Assembly (NCBI GenBank): GCA_023430945.1
Contig: JAEYYE010000056.1
Coordinates: 1 to 13,941, forward strand
Length of the DNA stretch: 13,941 bases
Origin: Bacteroidota bacterium
GTDB taxonomy: Bacteria; Bacteroidota; Bacteroidia; Flavobacteriales_F; PHOS-HE28
Direction: 5' to 3'
How positions within the stretch are numbered: the stretch's first letter is position 1; every line of letters starts with the position of its first letter. The notes beneath the pieces are model-generated. The model ran no database searches and had not been told where the DNA came from. It saw only the letters and a list, made by a program, of their open reading frames with translations. The position numbers were made by a program, and so were the translations under genes. Positions 13,711 through 13,941 of this stretch are shown piece after piece.

Positions 13711-13941
13711 ATGGCAGAAAAGACCCTCAATTACCTGAGCGAACTTTCCGATTACAAGGTCGCTTCCGACGATCCCGATATCCGCGGCTGGAAGATCAAG
13801 GACCGCGATGGCCGCACTGTCGGCAAGGTCGATGACTTCATCGTTCACAAAGGCTCCGAGCGCGTGGTCTACGTGGATGTGGAGGTGGACAAGGAGCTGA
13901 TCGATATCGATCGTGATCCGTTCCAGAAGGAACCGTCGTCC
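13711..13941 (+). CDS. PRC-barrel domain protein (3' end outside window)
   Basis: The first 77 residues of a protein cut by the window edge. The segment DPDIRGWKIKDRDGRTVGKVDDFIVHKGSERVVYVDVEV is a textbook PRC-barrel start: the RGW(x)(V/I)KD and DGRTVGKVDD(L/F)IV motifs followed by a VVYVDVEVD strand. Homologues in this arrangement (an MAEKTLNYLSELSDYKV-like N-terminus) are soluble proteins often annotated as stress- or photosystem-related; the biochemical role is not known. ATG 13711 follows the small membrane protein gene by 11 bases, suggesting co-expression. The length of the missing part and any C-terminal DUF2382-like domain cannot be judged. Confidence 0.85.
   Translation, partial: MAEKTLNYLSELSDYKVASDDPDIRGWKIKDRDGRTVGKVDDFIVHKGSERVVYVDVEVDKELIDIDRDPFQKEPSS

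Overview
The window looks like chromosomal DNA from a fairly GC-rich member of the Bacteroidota, probably Flavobacteriales-like. The evidence is two secreted proteins with type A C-terminal sorting tails of the type IX secretion system (T9SS), an AsmA-like protein and a histidine kinase of the Bacteroidota kind, a DUF4230 protein, and promoter-like TAnnTTTG (-7) boxes next to start codons. Shine-Dalgarno sequences are mostly absent. GATC tetranucleotides are strikingly frequent almost everywhere.

Layout. 1-2023 (+) is the 3' part of an AsmA-like gene whose beginning lies outside the window. It abuts, stop codon to stop codon, a convergent two-domain universal stress protein (2024-2806, -). 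Across a divergent spacer of about 83 bp lies a membrane sensor histidine kinase (2890-4398, +) whose sensor region contains internal duplications. Next comes a type II toxin-antitoxin pair (4445-4965), then hemW and a cyclase-family hydrolase that overlap by 4 bp (4982-6861). A 313-bp gene-free spacer follows; it contains 8-bp-periodic GATCAGAT-type arrays and one copy of a structured dispersed element. Then come an MmcQ/YjbR protein, a DUF2254 membrane protein, a second copy of the structured element, a DUF502 membrane protein and an EamA transporter. The EamA gene is followed by a tandem pair of T9SS-cargo genes, each preceded by a nearly identical 8-bp array and leader. The window ends with a DUF4230 protein, a strong hairpin, a 61-residue membrane protein and the start of a PRC-barrel protein.

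Most genes are ordinary housekeeping, envelope or stress functions. The parts most worth a second look are (i) the 8-bp GATC arrays, which recur five times in intergenic DNA; (ii) a structured element present as two inverted copies, reminiscent of the Flavo-1 RNA motif, one copy lying between 28-bp direct repeats; (iii) the T9SS gene pair, whose leader and sorting tail are highly conserved while the middle has diverged; and (iv) the kinase sensor, which seems to be built from duplicated modules. No phage, transposase, CRISPR, rRNA or tRNA gene was seen.
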